Shown here piece by piece: positions 8,607 to 16,993 of a stretch of DNA of 64,000 bases. The position numbers and the translations under genes were made by a program. A model generated the notes under the pieces. The model was not told the origin of the DNA, searched no databases, and saw only the letters and a list, made by a program, of their open reading frames with translations. Every line of letters starts with the position of its first letter. The stretch's first letter is position 1. The DNA comes from Dokdonia donghaensis DSW-1 (GTDB lineage Bacteria > Bacteroidota > Bacteroidia > Flavobacteriales > Flavobacteriaceae): NCBI RefSeq assembly GCF_001653755.1, contig NZ_CP015125.1:2117501-2181500 (forward strand), in the 5' to 3' direction.

Positions 8607-9899
8607 TTATTTTGTTTTAGGCTCAAAAACTGGTAATAGCTTAGTTGATACTTCGCCAAAACCAATACGTGGGTAATCCTTAGACTTAGAGTAACCACGT
8701 ATAATTACCGTATCATTATCTTCTATAAACTTGCGATCACCACCTTCTTTAAGTTTTACTGGTTTCTCACCTCTCCACGATAACTCAAGCATAGAACCGT
8801 ATGAGTCTGGTGTAGATCCAGATAGTGTACCACTACCCATCATATCTCCAGCATTTACTGGGCAACCATTTACTGTGTGGTGTGCAAGCTGCTGGCTCAT
8901 ATTCCAGTACATATATTTAAAGTTAGACTTACACACGGTAGTCTCCTTCATACCTTCTGGCTGTAATGCCACCTCAAGGTTAATGTCAAAACTCTTTTTA
9001 CCTTCAAACTTAAGATAAGGTAAAAGCTCTTTTTTAGGCGCTGGACTTTCTACTCTAAAAGGCTCAAGTGCATCTAGTGTGACAATCCACGGAGAGATAG
9101 ATGAGGCAAAGTTTTTTGCAAGAAATGGTCCTAATGGCACATACTCCCATTTTTGAATATCACGTGCACTCCAGTCATTAAATAGTACAAGTCCAAAAAT
9201 ATTTTCTTCGGCATTTTCTGTAGAGATAGATTCTCCTAGATTATTTGCATCTGTTGTTATAAAAGCCATCTCAAGTTCAAAATCTATAAGTCTTGATGGG
9301 CCAAATATTGGGTTTGTCGCTCCATTAGGTAGCTTTTGTCCTTTTGGTCTGTGTACAGGTATTCCAGAAGGTATTACAGAAGAGCTACGACCGTGATATG
9401 CGACAGGTAGGTGAAGCCAGTTAGGCATAAGCGCGTTTTCTTCTCCACGGAACATTGTACCCACATTAGTCGCGTGCTCAATACTTGAGTAAAAATCTGT
9501 GTAATCACCTATCTGTACTGGAAGTTGCATTTCTACTTCATCCAGTTTAAAGATAACCACGTCACGATCTTTTGCATTGTCACGCAGTGCTGCGTTGCTT
9601 TCCTCAAAGATTTCAGAAATGCGATTACGTACGAGTCGCCACGTCTTGCGACCATCTGCAATAAAGTCATTAAGCGTGTCTTGTAAAAAGATATCATCTG
9701 TAAGAGGTATTCCTTTAAAGTACCCTAACTGATGTAGCGCGCCTAGATCTATCGCATAATCACCTATGCGTGTACCTATTGTAATTACATCATCACGAGT
9801 TAAGAACACCCCAAAAGGAATATTCTGTATGGGAAAGTCTGTATTCTTAGGCGTGTCAAGCCACGTTTTTCTAGAAGGATCGTTTGCAGATAGAGGCAT
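8607..9899 (-). CDS. fahA: Fumarylacetoacetase
   Basis: Last step of tyrosine/homogentisate breakdown: hydrolysis of fumarylacetoacetate to fumarate and acetoacetate. The 430 aa match the family length. An N-terminal FAA domain (about 1-110) precedes the catalytic fold. Metal and active-site blocks are visible: YTDFYSSIEHATNVG (Asp and catalytic His), LIDFELEMAF (two Glu), NDWSARDIQKWEYVPLGPF (Asp), and GDMMGSGTLSGS. It starts in a divergent region with glyA and is followed by a small membrane-protein gene. Other tyrosine-degradation genes are not adjacent. Confidence 0.96.
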   Translation of the reverse strand: MPLSANDPSRKTWLDTPKNTDFPIQNIPFGVFLTRDDVITIGTRIGDYAIDLGALHQLGYFKGIPLTDDIFLQDTLNDFIADGRKTWRLVRNRISEIFEESNAALRDNAKDRDVVIFKLDEVEMQLPVQIGDYTDFYSSIEHATNVGTMFRGEENALMPNWLHLPVAYHGRSSSVIPSGIPVHRPKGQKLPNGATNPIFGPSRLIDFELEMAFITTDANNLGESISTENAEENIFGLVLFNDWSARDIQKWEYVPLGPFLAKNFASSISPWIVTLDALEPFRVESPAPKKELLPYLKFEGKKSFDINLEVALQPEGMKETTVCKSNFKYMYWNMSQQLAHHTVNGCPVNAGDMMGSGTLSGSTPDSYGSMLELSWRGEKPVKLKEGGDRKFIEDNDTVIIRGYSKSKDYPRIGFGEVSTKLLPVFEPKTK

Positions 9900-9937
9900 T
9901 CTATATGTTTTAATAAGTTGTTTGTAAATCTCTTCCT

Positions 9938-9945
9938 CAAATATA
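9938..9945 (-). promoter_or_regulatory. -7 box of fahA promoter
   Basis: TATATTTG on the minus strand, 39 bases upstream of the fahA ATG, fits TAnnTTTG. No clear -33 TTG is seen. Confidence 0.45.
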
Positions 9946-9977
9946 GGATTTATAGCATTCTTAAAAAGAGTTTATAG

Positions 9978-9985
9978 TATTTTTG
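9978..9985 (+). promoter_or_regulatory. -7 box of glyA promoter
   Basis: TATTTTTG lies 26 bases upstream of the glyA ATG and fits TAnnTTTG. It is divergent from and close to the fahA promoter. Confidence 0.45.
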
Positions 9986-10010
9986 TATCACTTTAACAAA
10001 CATCATAAAT

Positions 10011-11285
10011 ATGCAACGAGATACCGCCATTTTTGACCTAATACAAGAAGAAAAAGAACGCCAACTTAATGGCCTTGAGCTTATTGCTTCAGAAAATTTT
10101 GTAAGTGACCAGGTAATGGAAGCTGCAGGATCTGTACTAACTAACAAATATGCAGAAGGGTATCCTGGTAAGCGTTATTATGGTGGTTGTGAAGTAGTAG
10201 ACGAGGTAGAGACACTTGCTATAGAGCGCGCAAAGGAACTTTTTGGAGCCGCCTATGCAAACGTACAGCCGCACTCAGGTTCTCAAGCAAATACGGCCGT
10301 TTTTCACGCTTGTTTAAAACCAGGAGATAAATTTTTAGGTTTTGACCTTGCTCACGGTGGTCACTTAACACACGGGTCGCCAGTAAACTTTTCTGGTCGT
10401 TTATATACACCAGTTTTTTATGGAGTAGATAAAGAGACAGGACTACTTAATTATGATAAAATACAAGAAATCGCGACTGTAGAGCAGCCTAAAATGATTA
10501 TCGCAGGTGCCTCTGCATACTCACGTGAGATAGATTATAAACGCTTTCGCGAAATTGCTGACTCAGTAGGAGCTATCCTTCTTGCAGATGTTGCTCACCC
10601 AGCAGGTCTTATTGCAAAAGGAATTATAGCAGACCCTATACCACACTGTCACGTAGTAACAACTACTACACACAAAACCCTAAGAGGGCCACGCGGTGGA
10701 ATGATACTTATGGGTGAAGATTTTGAAAACCCTTTTGGAATCACACTTAAGAGTGGAAAGAAGCGTATGATGTCTTCTCTACTTGATAGTGGTATCTTCC
10801 CAGGGAACCAAGGAGGACCATTAATGCACGTAATTGGAGCAAAGGCAATTGCCTTTGGAGAAGCACTTACAGATGAGTTTTTACACTATATGGTGCAGGT
10901 TAAGAAAAATGCAACTACACTAGCAGATGCACTTGTGCTTAAAGGGTATGATATTATATCTGGAGGTACAGATAACCATATGATGCTTATAGATCTACGC
11001 AACAAAGATGTAACAGGTAAAGCTGCCGAAGAAGCGCTAGGTAAGGCAGACATTACGGTAAACAAGAATATGGTGCCATTTGATGACAAGTCACCTTTTG
11101 TAACTTCTGGTATACGTATAGGTACTGCAGCAGTAACTACACGTGGTCTTGTAGAAAGTGATATGCACGAGATTGCAAACTTTATAGACAAGGCAATACA
11201 GCATCACGATAATGACGAGGTGCTAGAAAACGTTGCAAAGAGTGTAAACGAAATGATGGGCCACAGACCATTGTTTAAAGCCTAG
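10011..11285 (+). CDS. glyA: Serine hydroxymethyltransferase
   Basis: A PLP enzyme interconverting serine and glycine and charging tetrahydrofolate with one-carbon units. The 424 aa are full length. The PLP lysine is K222 in TTTTHKTLRGPRGG. Other family blocks are LELIASENF (22-30), NKYAEGYPGKRYYGG (45-59) and VQPHSGSQAN. The string KRFREIAD at 177-184 happens to contain most of the dispersed palindrome, but it is also conserved SHMT sequence. Own promoter and terminator indicate a single-gene unit. Confidence 0.98.
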   Translation: MQRDTAIFDLIQEEKERQLNGLELIASENFVSDQVMEAAGSVLTNKYAEGYPGKRYYGGCEVVDEVETLAIERAKELFGAAYANVQPHSGSQANTAVFHACLKPGDKFLGFDLAHGGHLTHGSPVNFSGRLYTPVFYGVDKETGLLNYDKIQEIATVEQPKMIIAGASAYSREIDYKRFREIADSVGAILLADVAHPAGLIAKGIIADPIPHCHVVTTTTHKTLRGPRGGMILMGEDFENPFGITLKSGKKRMMSSLLDSGIFPGNQGGPLMHVIGAKAIAFGEALTDEFLHYMVQVKKNATTLADALVLKGYDIISGGTDNHMMLIDLRNKDVTGKAAEEALGKADITVNKNMVPFDDKSPFVTSGIRIGTAAVTTRGLVESDMHEIANFIDKAIQHHDNDEVLENVAKSVNEMMGHRPLFKA

Positions 11286-11304
11286 TAAACACACACGTAT
11301 ATTT

Positions 11305-11336
11305 AAAAAGCCAGTAATTTTATTACTGGCTTTTTT
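11305..11336 (+). terminator. glyA terminator
   Basis: AAAAGCCAGTAAT-TTT-ATTACTGGCTTTTTT is a perfect hairpin with a T run, 20 bases after glyA. Confidence 0.92.
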
Positions 11337-11393
11337 ATGTTTGCTTGTAACAAAAACTTAATAGTACAGACTTACTATAACAGATTAAAATTT

Positions 11394-11813
11394 ATGAAAC
11401 ATATACATTATAACCAGAATAGTTGGTTTTGGGTAACCGTGCTGGTACTTTCTCTGCTATGTATACTCGCAGGCACCTTTGAGTTTTATAATTTTGAAAA
11501 TCCTGGTATAAACAGGAAGATTGCTGCAGCTGGCTTCTTGCTACAGGTGATATACTTTTTTCGATATTTTATTTATAAGAATGATGTGCAGGTAACTAAA
11601 AATGTAATAATGATACGTCTCAATTCGTGGAATGGTAAACGCATATATTTTGACCACATCGCTAGTACAGATCTTACAGAAAGTACTCTTATAGTAACTA
11701 AAACCAATGGCGAGCAAATTACTTTTGATGCAAAAGGAATTCATCCAGAAGATTTGCAAAAATTAAACGAGCTTCTATTAAGTAAGTCAGAAAGCCACTT
11801 AAAAATAGGGTAA
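11394..11813 (+). CDS. Two-helix membrane protein with PH-like tail
   Basis: The ATG at 11394 (MKHIHYNQNSW) is preferred because an earlier possible start lies inside the glyA terminator. The product is 139 aa. Two membrane segments (about 12-32 and 45-62) are followed by about 75 residues in beta-strand pattern: VTKNVIMIRLN, KRIYFDHIASTDLT, STLIVTKTNGEQITFDAKG, then helix PEDLQKLNELLL. This layout resembles bacterial PH-domain membrane proteins, but no motif settles it. Confidence 0.65.
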   Translation: MKHIHYNQNSWFWVTVLVLSLLCILAGTFEFYNFENPGINRKIAAAGFLLQVIYFFRYFIYKNDVQVTKNVIMIRLNSWNGKRIYFDHIASTDLTESTLIVTKTNGEQITFDAKGIHPEDLQKLNELLLSKSESHLKIG

Positions 11814-11855
11814 GGACCTATTTATGGGTTGTGAGTATGTAGGTTGTGTAAGTCT

Positions 11856-12044
11856 TTAAGGTTTTAAAACCAGTTTGATTAAAAACAGAAGCACCACAAA
11901 CCCAATAAAACCAAGCAATACCCATTTACTTCCTTTGTATTGCTTTTTATGCAGGTTAAGATCTTTGCGATAACTCCATATAATGAGCGTTATGAAAGCA
12001 ATCACAAAAAAAAGTACGAATATAACCTGACCAGTGCTAAACAT
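11856..12044 (-). CDS. Small two-helix membrane protein (62 aa)
   Basis: Two hydrophobic helices (VIFVLFFVIAFITLIIW and WVLLGFIGFVVLLFLIKLV) are joined by a basic loop (SYRKDLNLHKKQYKGSK). The composition and the free-standing gene with ATG at 12044 support a real protein. The basic loop suggests a cytoplasmic hairpin turn. No function can be assigned. Confidence 0.65.
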   Translation of the reverse strand: MFSTGQVIFVLFFVIAFITLIIWSYRKDLNLHKKQYKGSKWVLLGFIGFVVLLFLIKLVLKP

Positions 12045-12081
12045 TTGGAGTATTTTAGAAGTGTAAAAATACGTATGAGTA

Positions 12082-12097
12082 CGCTTTCGCGAAAGCG
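12082..12097. repeat. Dispersed palindrome, copy 5
   Basis: 20-bp form, intergenic, 20 bases before the MazG-like gene. Confidence 0.95.
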
Positions 12098-12117
12098 TAA
12101 TAAAACAAATTTAACTT

Positions 12118-12504
12118 ATGAAAAATAAAATAGCAGCCGTAACCCTTTTTCACGACACTTATGGGCTGGATAAAAAGGCTTCACCTACGGCTCAACTCTC
12201 TAAAGCCAAAAATGAGTTACGTTATAACTTGATGAAGGAAGAAAATGAAGAGTATCTAGAAGCTGCAAATAATGGAGATCTTGTAGAGGTGGCAGATGCG
12301 CTAGGGGATATGCTGTATATTTTATGCGGGACTATTATAGAACACGGTATGCAAGATAAAATAGAGGAAGTTTTTAATGAGATACAGCGATCTAATATGA
12401 GTAAGCTGGGTGAAGATGGAAAGCCTATCTATAGAGCGGATGGTAAAGTGCTTAAAGGGCCTAACTATTTTAAGCCAGATATCGCGAGTATACTTAACAA
12501 GTAA
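12118..12504 (+). CDS. MazG/PRA-PH-like nucleotide pyrophosphohydrolase
   Basis: A 128-aa all-alpha NTP pyrophosphohydrolase. The metal-binding pattern is visible: EENEEYLEA (EExxE-like, about residues 41-49) followed by EVADALGDMLYILCGTI (ExxDxxxD-like, about 57-73). The C-terminal RSNMSKLGEDGKPIYRADGKVLKGPNY is typical of the phosphoribosyl-ATP-pyrophosphohydrolase-like house-cleaning group in Bacteroidetes. A dispersed palindrome lies 20 bases before the start. An IS3 element begins directly after the stop codon, separating the gene from its terminator. Confidence 0.82.
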   Translation: MKNKIAAVTLFHDTYGLDKKASPTAQLSKAKNELRYNLMKEENEEYLEAANNGDLVEVADALGDMLYILCGTIIEHGMQDKIEEVFNEIQRSNMSKLGEDGKPIYRADGKVLKGPNYFKPDIASILNK

Positions 12505-12505
12505 A

Positions 12506-12531
12506 TGTGTCATCCTAAAATAGGTTGACAG
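12506..12531 (+). repeat. IS3 inverted repeat, left
   Basis: Ungapped alignment with the right end shows five mismatches in 26. The inner seven bases TTGACAG/C are the best-conserved part. Confidence 0.8.
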
Positions 12532-12542
12532 TTTTTAAATAA

Positions 12543-13316
12543 TTAAATGAATCCTTCGAAGCTAGCTTCGAAGGATTTTTTGTTACGTATAAAGTTAGGT
12601 GTTTTGTAATTAAGGCTCAAGTGAGGTCTCTTGTTGTTATATGTTGTAATAGATTCCTTGATGAGCCGTTTTAATTCCTTTGCTGTATTACAGGTATGAA
12701 TGAAGAACTCACCTTTTAAAATACCATTTATACGTTCTGCAAGTGCATTTTGATAGCAGTCATAGCCGTCTGTCATTGATGGTGTGATGTTACACTTTTC
12801 TAATTCGTTCTGATAGACAGAAGAACAGTACTGGAGTCCTCTATCAGAGTGATGTATTAATCTTTGAGAAGTGCTTCTTTTTTTTACAGCCATTTGCATA
12901 GCTTTCACTACATTTTCTGCACTCATATCATTACTTAGATGATACCCCATAATCTTCCTGCTAAAGGCATCTGTGACCAGAGAGAGGTAATGAGTTCTTT
13001 CTCTACTCTTGATGTAGGTGATGTCACTTACAAAATACTGTTCTGGTCTTGTGGCAACTATATTTTTCATTAGATTAGGGTGTTTTCTCAACCAATGTTT
13101 AGAATGAGTTGTTTTCGTATAGTTTTTCTTTGGTCTTACAAGCATTGACTCAGATCTGAGGTAATCGAAAAGTGCATCTCTACCTATTTTGATGCCTATT
13201 GCTTCAAATTCAGCCTTGAGTAGATAGTAAAGCTTTCGAGTTCCGAGCCTTGGCATTTCTTGATGCATTTTTAAAACCAAAGGTTTGATTTGAGTTAATT
13301 GGTGAGCTCTTTTCAA
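12543..13316 (-). CDS. IS3-family transposase OrfB (DDE integrase)
   Basis: The rve-fold catalytic core shows FVSDITYIKSRERTHYLSLV (first Asp), IHHSDRGLQY (second Asp) and NALAERINGILKGEF (Glu), ending with the usual TYNNKRPHLSL and P. The HTH_21 region precedes it (MPRLGTRKLYYLLK). The frame opens at a TTG at 13316. The conserved amino-terminal OrfB motif (FGISRQAIYQSK) lies further upstream in another frame, the same one as orfA. A full protein therefore needs a -1 shift at the A5 run at about 13326. Without it, the copy is damaged. Confidence 0.88.
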   Translation of the reverse strand: MKRAHQLTQIKPLVLKMHQEMPRLGTRKLYYLLKAEFEAIGIKIGRDALFDYLRSESMLVRPKKNYTKTTHSKHWLRKHPNLMKNIVATRPEQYFVSDITYIKSRERTHYLSLVTDAFSRKIMGYHLSNDMSAENVVKAMQMAVKKRSTSQRLIHHSDRGLQYCSSVYQNELEKCNITPSMTDGYDCYQNALAERINGILKGEFFIHTCNTAKELKRLIKESITTYNNKRPHLSLNYKTPNFIRNKKSFEASFEGFI

Positions 13317-13384
13317 GGCACGCTTTTTGATTGATAAATAGCCTGTCTACTTATCCCAAAACAATCTACAGCAATGGGATAGAC

Positions 13385-13777
13385 TCAGGCCTTGTTGCTG
13401 TTGGATTCGTCGGATTGTTTGGGTGAATACTTTTTTCTAATAGAAGTTCCATACTGCTGATCAGAGATATCGATCATCGTGTTGAGAACTTGGTTCTTCA
13501 ACTTTTCGTCGGAGAGTTCTCGTTCTAAACGTTTAATTTTCTGAGCTGGAGTTTCTTTGGATTTGGGCATTTGATATTTGATTGGATTTGTCCAGTCTAA
13601 GGTACCGTGTTTGCGCAACCAAACCAAAACAGTGCTCCTTCCTTGAATACCATAAGCTTTTTGTGCCTGCTTATAAGTCATCTCGCCCTTTTCTATCTGT
13701 GATACTACAGCTAGTTTAAAGCCTAAATTATAATCGCGTTGACTACGCTTCTTCCTTGGTTTTTCTGAATGATTCAT
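13385..13777 (-). CDS. IS3-family OrfA (helix-turn-helix)
   Basis: A 130-aa DNA-binding partner of OrfB. The N-terminal part RDYNLGFKLAVVSQIEKGEMTYK and QAQKAYGIQGRSTVLVWLRKHG form the HTH_8 domain. A leucine-zipper-like coiled coil follows (KIKRLERELSDEKLKNQVLNTM). It ends at TGA 13385, after which the same frame continues into the conserved OrfB start. Confidence 0.88.
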   Translation of the reverse strand: MNHSEKPRKKRSQRDYNLGFKLAVVSQIEKGEMTYKQAQKAYGIQGRSTVLVWLRKHGTLDWTNPIKYQMPKSKETPAQKIKRLERELSDEKLKNQVLNTMIDISDQQYGTSIRKKYSPKQSDESNSNKA

Positions 13778-13792
13778 AAATAAGTCGAAATT

Positions 13793-13818
13793 GTGTCAAC
13801 TTATTTCAGGACGGGACA
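13793..13818 (-). repeat. IS3 inverted repeat, right
   Basis: Outer end TGTCCCGTCCTGAAATAAG on the minus strand, matching the left end as described for the element. Confidence 0.8.
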
Positions 13819-13825
13819 AATCTTG

Positions 13826-13861
13826 AAAAAAAAGCATCAATTATTATTGATGCTTTTTTTT
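13826..13861. terminator. Terminator displaced by the IS element
   Basis: AAGCATCAAT-TATT-ATTGATGCTT flanked by A8 and T8 forms a symmetric hairpin. It lies just outside the right IS end and probably served the MazG-like gene before insertion. It still serves the S41 gene on the minus strand. Confidence 0.88.
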
Positions 13862-13895
13862 GGATTAGAATGTGTGTTCTTTAAAAAGGATTTTC

Positions 13896-15146
13896 TCAAT
13901 ATTCAGCATCTTGTTTTTTAATATAATCTAGTGTTTGCTTAATCCAATCTTCATTATAATCTAGTACAATGTCTGGTAGTATCCCTACATATTCATAATC
14001 TATATATTTATGAAAGTTCATATCTGTAGGGTAAATGGCAAATAGACCAGAGGGGCTTTCTAAGAGCTTACCATAATTAGATCCATAAGCTATCGCACCA
14101 TAGGTGCGCATACCTAAGTGAGTTGTGTTTTTTAAACTTTTTAATTTGAGGGTAAATTGCTCACTATTACTTGCAGACCAGAAGTTGGTAATGACATAGA
14201 CATTTGCTTTACTCTTTTTAAGTATTTTATAAAATGGATCAGAATATTTTGAGTTACCACCTCCATTGTTGCGTAAATCTATAATTATGTTTTGAGCCGT
14301 AATTTTTGATTTATGTGAATTGTAAAATGAAGTAAAAGCAGCTACATTTTCTTCACTATTAGAAAACGAGCCCATATATAGGTACTGTGTATTAGGCGAG
14401 ATTTGTTTAAAATACCAATTTCCGCTTTCTTTGCTCACCTCCGCATATGGACTTGCATTTTCTTTTTTAAGATGCCATAGTGTACCATTGTGTAAATATA
14501 AAGCCCTTATGAATCTCAGTGCTCCTCCCGGTATATCACTAGTTATAATATCATACATACCCTCTCCATTGGGAATAATTGTGTAAGCAATTTGACCTGG
14601 GATCCATAAAGGCGACTGTGAGGCTAGTACCACACCGCTATAAAGGTTTCCATTCTTTACAACACCTATTGTAAATACACCTTCCCTCTGGTAAACGCCT
14701 TCTACACTTCTGTAAGGTGCTTTTTTAAGCTCCTTTTCAAGAGAAGTGAGCGATTCATCATACCTAGGGTGATTTGTAAACGATTTACTCTTACGGTATT
14801 GGTTTATATCTTTATCTGTTAGTAAGGTGCTAGCAGGTATACTCGGTTTTATATGCTTGATATGAGCGTGTTTATCCTTTACTTGAGAGAGTAATATATT
14901 AAGAGCTCTATAGCACTCTGCAATAAGCATACTCGTTGTTACCTCTTCACTTAATTCGTTTAAAGTTTGCTCATAGGCTTCTTTGAGGTCTCCTTTTATT
15001 TGCTTTTTAAAAGAAGTCATTTCTGTAATGTGAGAATCTATAAAAGCAAGCTCATCTTTACAATTACAGGTTTGTTGTGATTGCGCTTTCGCGAAAGCAA
15101 AAAAGACAAAGAATAATAAAAGAAAGTAGGAAATTGAGATTTTCAT
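13896..15146 (-). CDS. Secreted S41-family peptidase
   Basis: A 416-aa protein with signal peptide MKISISYFLLLFFVFFAFAKAQ. A helical N-terminal region with CNCK follows. The S41 core in the last third includes IIDLRNNGGGNSKYSDPF, then VITNFWSASNSEQFTL, where the Ser of SASNSE is the expected nucleophile, and GAIAYGSNYG. No PDZ domain is obvious. It belongs to the tail-specific/C-terminal-processing protease fold and probably acts in the periplasm or outside. The last residues of the signal peptide (FAKAQ) are encoded by the dispersed palindrome. Confidence 0.85.
   Translation of the reverse strand: MKISISYFLLLFFVFFAFAKAQSQQTCNCKDELAFIDSHITEMTSFKKQIKGDLKEAYEQTLNELSEEVTTSMLIAECYRALNILLSQVKDKHAHIKHIKPSIPASTLLTDKDINQYRKSKSFTNHPRYDESLTSLEKELKKAPYRSVEGVYQREGVFTIGVVKNGNLYSGVVLASQSPLWIPGQIAYTIIPNGEGMYDIITSDIPGGALRFIRALYLHNGTLWHLKKENASPYAEVSKESGNWYFKQISPNTQYLYMGSFSNSEENVAAFTSFYNSHKSKITAQNIIIDLRNNGGGNSKYSDPFYKILKKSKANVYVITNFWSASNSEQFTLKLKSLKNTTHLGMRTYGAIAYGSNYGKLLESPSGLFAIYPTDMNFHKYIDYEYVGILPDIVLDYNEDWIKQTLDYIKKQDAEY
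15084..15098. repeat. Dispersed palindrome, copy 6
   Basis: In the S41 signal peptide, read FAKA at the cleavage region. Confidence 0.95.
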
Positions 15147-15247
15147 AACGCATTATTTAAAGAAGTTGAACAATTATTTGATGCAACAAATCTAAACTTG
15201 GTTATGTTTAAATCTCTTTATATAATAGGTCTTGGGGCGAAATGCCC

Positions 15248-16042
15248 TTAGTTTGTGGCGAAACTAAACGCCTCTTTTACCTGTGAGATATAGGTTTTTG
15301 AAACTGGAACAAAAATATCGTGTGTAAGTATAACTCCTAGCTTGTTATTTTGTGTTTTCAGAGAAGCAAAGTGGGCTCTGTTTATAAGATATGATCTATG
15401 TGTGCGCAGTAGTTGCGTATGTTCTTTTTCTAGTCGTGATAACCTAGCACGTACCAGTTGTTTTTTTAAAACACCTTGACTTTGATAATGGACTTCCACA
15501 TAATTATCTGATGCTTCTAGTAAGATCAAATCAGACTCTAGAAGTCTTATACCCTCATAATTACCATCACCAGATATAAAAAGTTTAGAATTTTCTATTT
15601 TCTTATTTGCATACTTACCTAAGGCATATCTAGCGATAGCTACTATAGGAAATATGACGATTACGGCTGGTAAAAATATTGAGGTAAAGTAATAGCCTAG
15701 AGAGTATGGGTTAGGCTCATTAAAAACCACAACATATAGGTAAAAGCACCGCATAACGATAAATGTAATCGTTATAAACATTGAGAAAAACAGCAGCTCG
15801 CTTAATAGTGTCCATTGTTTATTTTTATGCTTGTAGAGACGCTTTTGCATAGGATAAATACCTAGATAACATATCGCGGCAAGCATACCATATAGCGGGA
15901 GATAAATGAGTTTTTCGCTTGTTTTAAATTGATTTACATCAAGCGGTTCTGTGAGAAAGAGAAATGCAAATACCCAAATAGCCAGCCCTAATGCAGTAAA
16001 TAGATAGCTGCTAAATTTTTGGTCAAATGGATATTTTTGCAA
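15248..16042 (-). CDS. Membrane-bound LytTR transcription regulator
   Basis: 264 aa with four membrane helices in the first about 150 residues (for example YLFTALGLAIWVFAFLFL and FTSIFLPAVIVIFPIVAIA). A C-terminal LytTR DNA-binding domain follows (about 165-264): LILLEASDNYVEVHYQ, LLRTHRSYLINRAHF and VPVSKTYISQVKEAF. The start is TTG at 16042; no upstream ATG or GTG exists in frame before a stop. It has no receiver domain, so it probably senses a membrane signal directly. It lies next to the S41 protease gene, 100 bases away on the same strand. Confidence 0.87.
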   Translation of the reverse strand: MQKYPFDQKFSSYLFTALGLAIWVFAFLFLTEPLDVNQFKTSEKLIYLPLYGMLAAICYLGIYPMQKRLYKHKNKQWTLLSELLFFSMFITITFIVMRCFYLYVVVFNEPNPYSLGYYFTSIFLPAVIVIFPIVAIARYALGKYANKKIENSKLFISGDGNYEGIRLLESDLILLEASDNYVEVHYQSQGVLKKQLVRARLSRLEKEHTQLLRTHRSYLINRAHFASLKTQNNKLGVILTHDIFVPVSKTYISQVKEAFSFATN

Positions 16043-16102
16043 GACTTTAATTTTGCTTCAATTTATGAAGTACATCATTACCAGTCAAGTGTCCTGTAAA
16101 TT

Positions 16103-16906
16103 TTACCACCATACCACAAAAGCTTTATCAACTGTGGTGTCATCTTTTTGTATCCATACAAGAGGTGCCCTCTTGAGTGTATGTTTTTCTCTTATAATGG
16201 CTAGTGTCTCTTTGTGATTGAGCCAGTTTACTTCAGTATGTGGCTTGTGTAACCATTCTGGCTTAGTAGTTATATAGTATCTGTAATCTAGAAAGGATGC
16301 GGTGCAAAAGTCATCTAGTTGCATCCAGTAACCTATTATGGCACGAGGATTTATTTCCTCTGGGAGTATTACGTTTTTATTATAGGGCGTAAAAAGTTGA
16401 CCCATAAAAAGTGTGCATTGTTCTAGTTGCTCTGGGTTAACATTTATAGACTGTAGCGCGTCAAGTCCTTCTGCAGAGTAGGCAAGAGGTAGTTGCCTAT
16501 CTCTTGTTTTTTGCATTTTTAAGTAGAAGTGATCTTTTCGGTTGGGTCCCATAAGTTGGTGTATGGGGCTAGTAACCGCATTATCTATAATGTAGAATTT
16601 ATAGGTAAGCTCAATGTGTATTTTTACGCTTTCGCGAAAGCGGTCTTCTACCACAAAGTCAAGTTCACCTAGTGTTATTTTATCTCGCTTAATCTGGACG
16701 TTGTGAGCGAGCACGATATATCTTTCAGAATGATCTAGTAGTTGTTTAAAGATATATTCTACCTGGTGGCCTAATCTTAAATGAGGTGGTATTGTCGTGG
16801 CGCTGAATGTAGATAAATCAATACGAGGTATTTCAAATTGAGTAAGGGAGAATTGCGTGCCCGTCCACAAGGGAGGCGTGTTGAGAAAACCAGCATATTG
16901 CTTCAT
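16103..16906 (-). CDS. DUF1853 family protein
   Basis: 267 aa, soluble. The block HLRLGHQVEYIFKQLLDHSERY...LAHNVQIKRDKITLGELDFVV and later HIELTYKFYI resemble a PD-(D/E)XK nuclease-like core (GELDFVV then E-x-x-K-F). Dispersed palindrome is read DRFRESVKI at the join of these two strands, directly before the second acidic motif. Biochemical function is not known for the family. Confidence 0.78.
   Translation of the reverse strand: MKQYAGFLNTPPLWTGTQFSLTQFEIPRIDLSTFSATTIPPHLRLGHQVEYIFKQLLDHSERYIVLAHNVQIKRDKITLGELDFVVEDRFRESVKIHIELTYKFYIIDNAVTSPIHQLMGPNRKDHFYLKMQKTRDRQLPLAYSAEGLDALQSINVNPEQLEQCTLFMGQLFTPYNKNVILPEEINPRAIIGYWMQLDDFCTASFLDYRYYITTKPEWLHKPHTEVNWLNHKETLAIIREKHTLKRAPLVWIQKDDTTVDKAFVVWW
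16627..16642. repeat. Dispersed palindrome, copy 7
   Basis: In the DUF1853 gene, read RFRES. Confidence 0.95.
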
Positions 16907-16940
16907 TGTCTAAAAATACTCATTGTAAACATTTACATAC

Positions 16941-16970
16941 AAAAAAAGCCATCACAATAATGTGACAGCT
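16941..16970 (-). terminator. Terminator of the 144-aa membrane protein gene
   Basis: On the minus strand AGCTGTCACA-TTAT-TGTGATGGCT, with one bulge, is followed by T7. Confidence 0.75.
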
Positions 16971-16993
16971 TATTAAATAATATGGAGTGGCTT

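Larger units (their letters stand above)
12506..13818 (-). mobile_element. IS3-family insertion sequence
   Basis: About 1,313 bp with TG...CA ends and 26-bp imperfect inverted repeats (12506-12531 and 13793-13818, 21 of 26 matching). Both are built around the blocks TCCT, AAATA and GTTGACA. It carries orfA and orfB on the minus strand. AAAT occurs at both junctions (12503-12506 and 13818-13821), a possible 4-bp target duplication that overlaps the end bases. It carries no dispersed palindrome. Confidence 0.9.

Noticed and set aside
10543..10556. Palindrome-like GCTTTCGCGAAATT in glyA
   Set aside because: It encodes KRFREIAD, which is conserved SHMT sequence, so it may be coincidence and is not counted as an independent copy.
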